Positions 63,619 through 64,000 of a stretch of DNA of 64,000 nt are shown one piece after another. A program made the translations under genes and the position numbers. This stretch comes from Sarcodiotheca gaudichaudii (taxonomy: Eukaryota > Rhodophyta > Florideophyceae > Gigartinales > Solieriaceae), in NCBI GenBank assembly GCA_032355985.1, contig JAUKVZ010000005.1:186001-250000 (forward strand), written 5' to 3'. Below the pieces are notes generated by a model. That model saw only the letters and a list, made by a program, of their open reading frames with translations. It ran no database searches and was not told where the DNA came from. Every line of letters begins with the position of its first letter. The first letter of the stretch is position 1.

Positions 63619-64000
63619 TTATGCGGCGTCGCGGCCCGTCAGGCTCTCGAGCCTGGAGATGATGCGCGGGATCTCTTCCGCCGGCGAACCCTTGCAGAAG
63701 TAGAAGCCCTGCACGAAGTCGCATTCGAGATCGAGCATGGCGGCGAGATTCTCTGCGGAGTTGACGCCCTCGGCGACAATCGCCAGATCGAGGTTGTGCG
63801 CCAGCCGGATCATCGATTCGATGACGGCGATGTAGTCGCGCCGTCCATCGAGATTCGTCAGGTACTTGTGATCAATCTTCAGCACATCGATGGGCAGCTC
63901 GTGCAGCACGCTCAGCGATGAGTACCCGGTGCCGAAATCATCCAGGCCGAATCGGATCCCGCTGGATCGCAGCGCCCGGATGTTCTCAAGGACCGCGGCC
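63619..64000 (-). CDS. EAL-domain protein, C-terminal part (start outside window)
   Basis: About 127 residues are visible, running in from the right edge. The segment RFGLDDFGTGYSSLSVLHELPIDVLKIDHKYL is the EAL signature DDFGTGYSSL and LKID. Then ESMIRLAHNLDLAIVAEGVNS (the E-G-V loop) and CDFVQGFYFCKGSP close the domain. EAL enzymes hydrolyse cyclic di-GMP to pGpG. Catalytic Asp in DDF and Glu in AEGV are visible; the 'EAL' Glu lies outside. Any GGDEF, PAS or membrane part would be beyond the window. Confidence 0.95.
   Translation of the reverse strand, partial: AAVLENIRALRSSGIRFGLDDFGTGYSSLSVLHELPIDVLKIDHKYLTNLDGRRDYIAVIESMIRLAHNLDLAIVAEGVNSAENLAAMLDLECDFVQGFYFCKGSPAEEIPRIISRLESLTGRDAA

Overview
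The window is a 64 kb, GC-rich stretch of bacterial chromosome. I read it as Planctomycetota, most likely class Phycisphaerae. Two surface or export markers support this: a C-terminal 'GC-type' dockerin repeat pair (gene at 1300) and a PEP-CTERM-like tail of the VPAPG...RRRR kind (gene at 44845). The lineage call is an inference from protein style; there is no rRNA in the window.

The content is ordinary core and lineage-specific genome: about 61 protein genes, tRNA-Ile(GAU) at 15509-15582 (-) and tRNA-Arg(CCG) at 63515-63588 (+). I see no insertion sequence, prophage, CRISPR array or integron. The genes cut by the window edges are a secreted coiled-coil protein (1-994) and an EAL-domain protein (63619-64000).

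Layout. 1-7.4 kb: secreted and lipoprotein genes, an amidohydrolase, a TerB-like protein, bioF and an HU-family protein. 7.5-14.9 kb: a UbiA-like prenyltransferase divergent from a GCS2-CBS fusion, an O-methyltransferase, a lipoprotein, an acyltransferase and a GIY-YIG protein. 15-25 kb: tRNA-Ile, trpS, a CPBP protease, trpC, an M20 peptidase, tatA, folD, ligA and a CYTH protein. 25-33.6 kb: one long minus-strand run (rluB, YihY-family, D-amino-acid transaminase, coaX, MnmE-like GTPase, TPR protein, RluD-family, beta-propeller lipoprotein), mostly joined by 1-4 nt overlaps. 33.7-43.5 kb: a coiled-coil protein, scpA, kdsD, a giant LptC-like protein, a glycosyltransferase and a BshC-like protein. 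43.5-52.6 kb: a solute-binding lipoprotein, the PEP-CTERM protein, a TPR-sulfotransferase, an ECF sigma cassette, oppC-oppD and a glycosyltransferase. 52.6-64 kb: a structured intergenic region, queD, a STAS protein, queE, a TPR protein, valS, a metallopeptidase, a phosphoesterase, an acetyltransferase, an MFS transporter, tRNA-Arg and the EAL protein.

Sequence-level patterns stand out more than any single new system. (1) At least ten genes have a TANNNT hexamer 6-9 nt before the start codon and no Shine-Dalgarno, which suggests leaderless mRNAs. (2) Eight convergent gene pairs are separated by 13 nt or less, or overlap. (3) folD lacks all three classical catalytic residues (Lys to Gln, Gln to His, Asp to Glu), and coaX has Asn for the first motif Asp. 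(4) Two divergent pairs share a CATG as overlapping start codons. (5) Two intergenic regions (52.6-53.0 and 61.7-62.2 kb) look like structured RNAs ending in intrinsic terminators.
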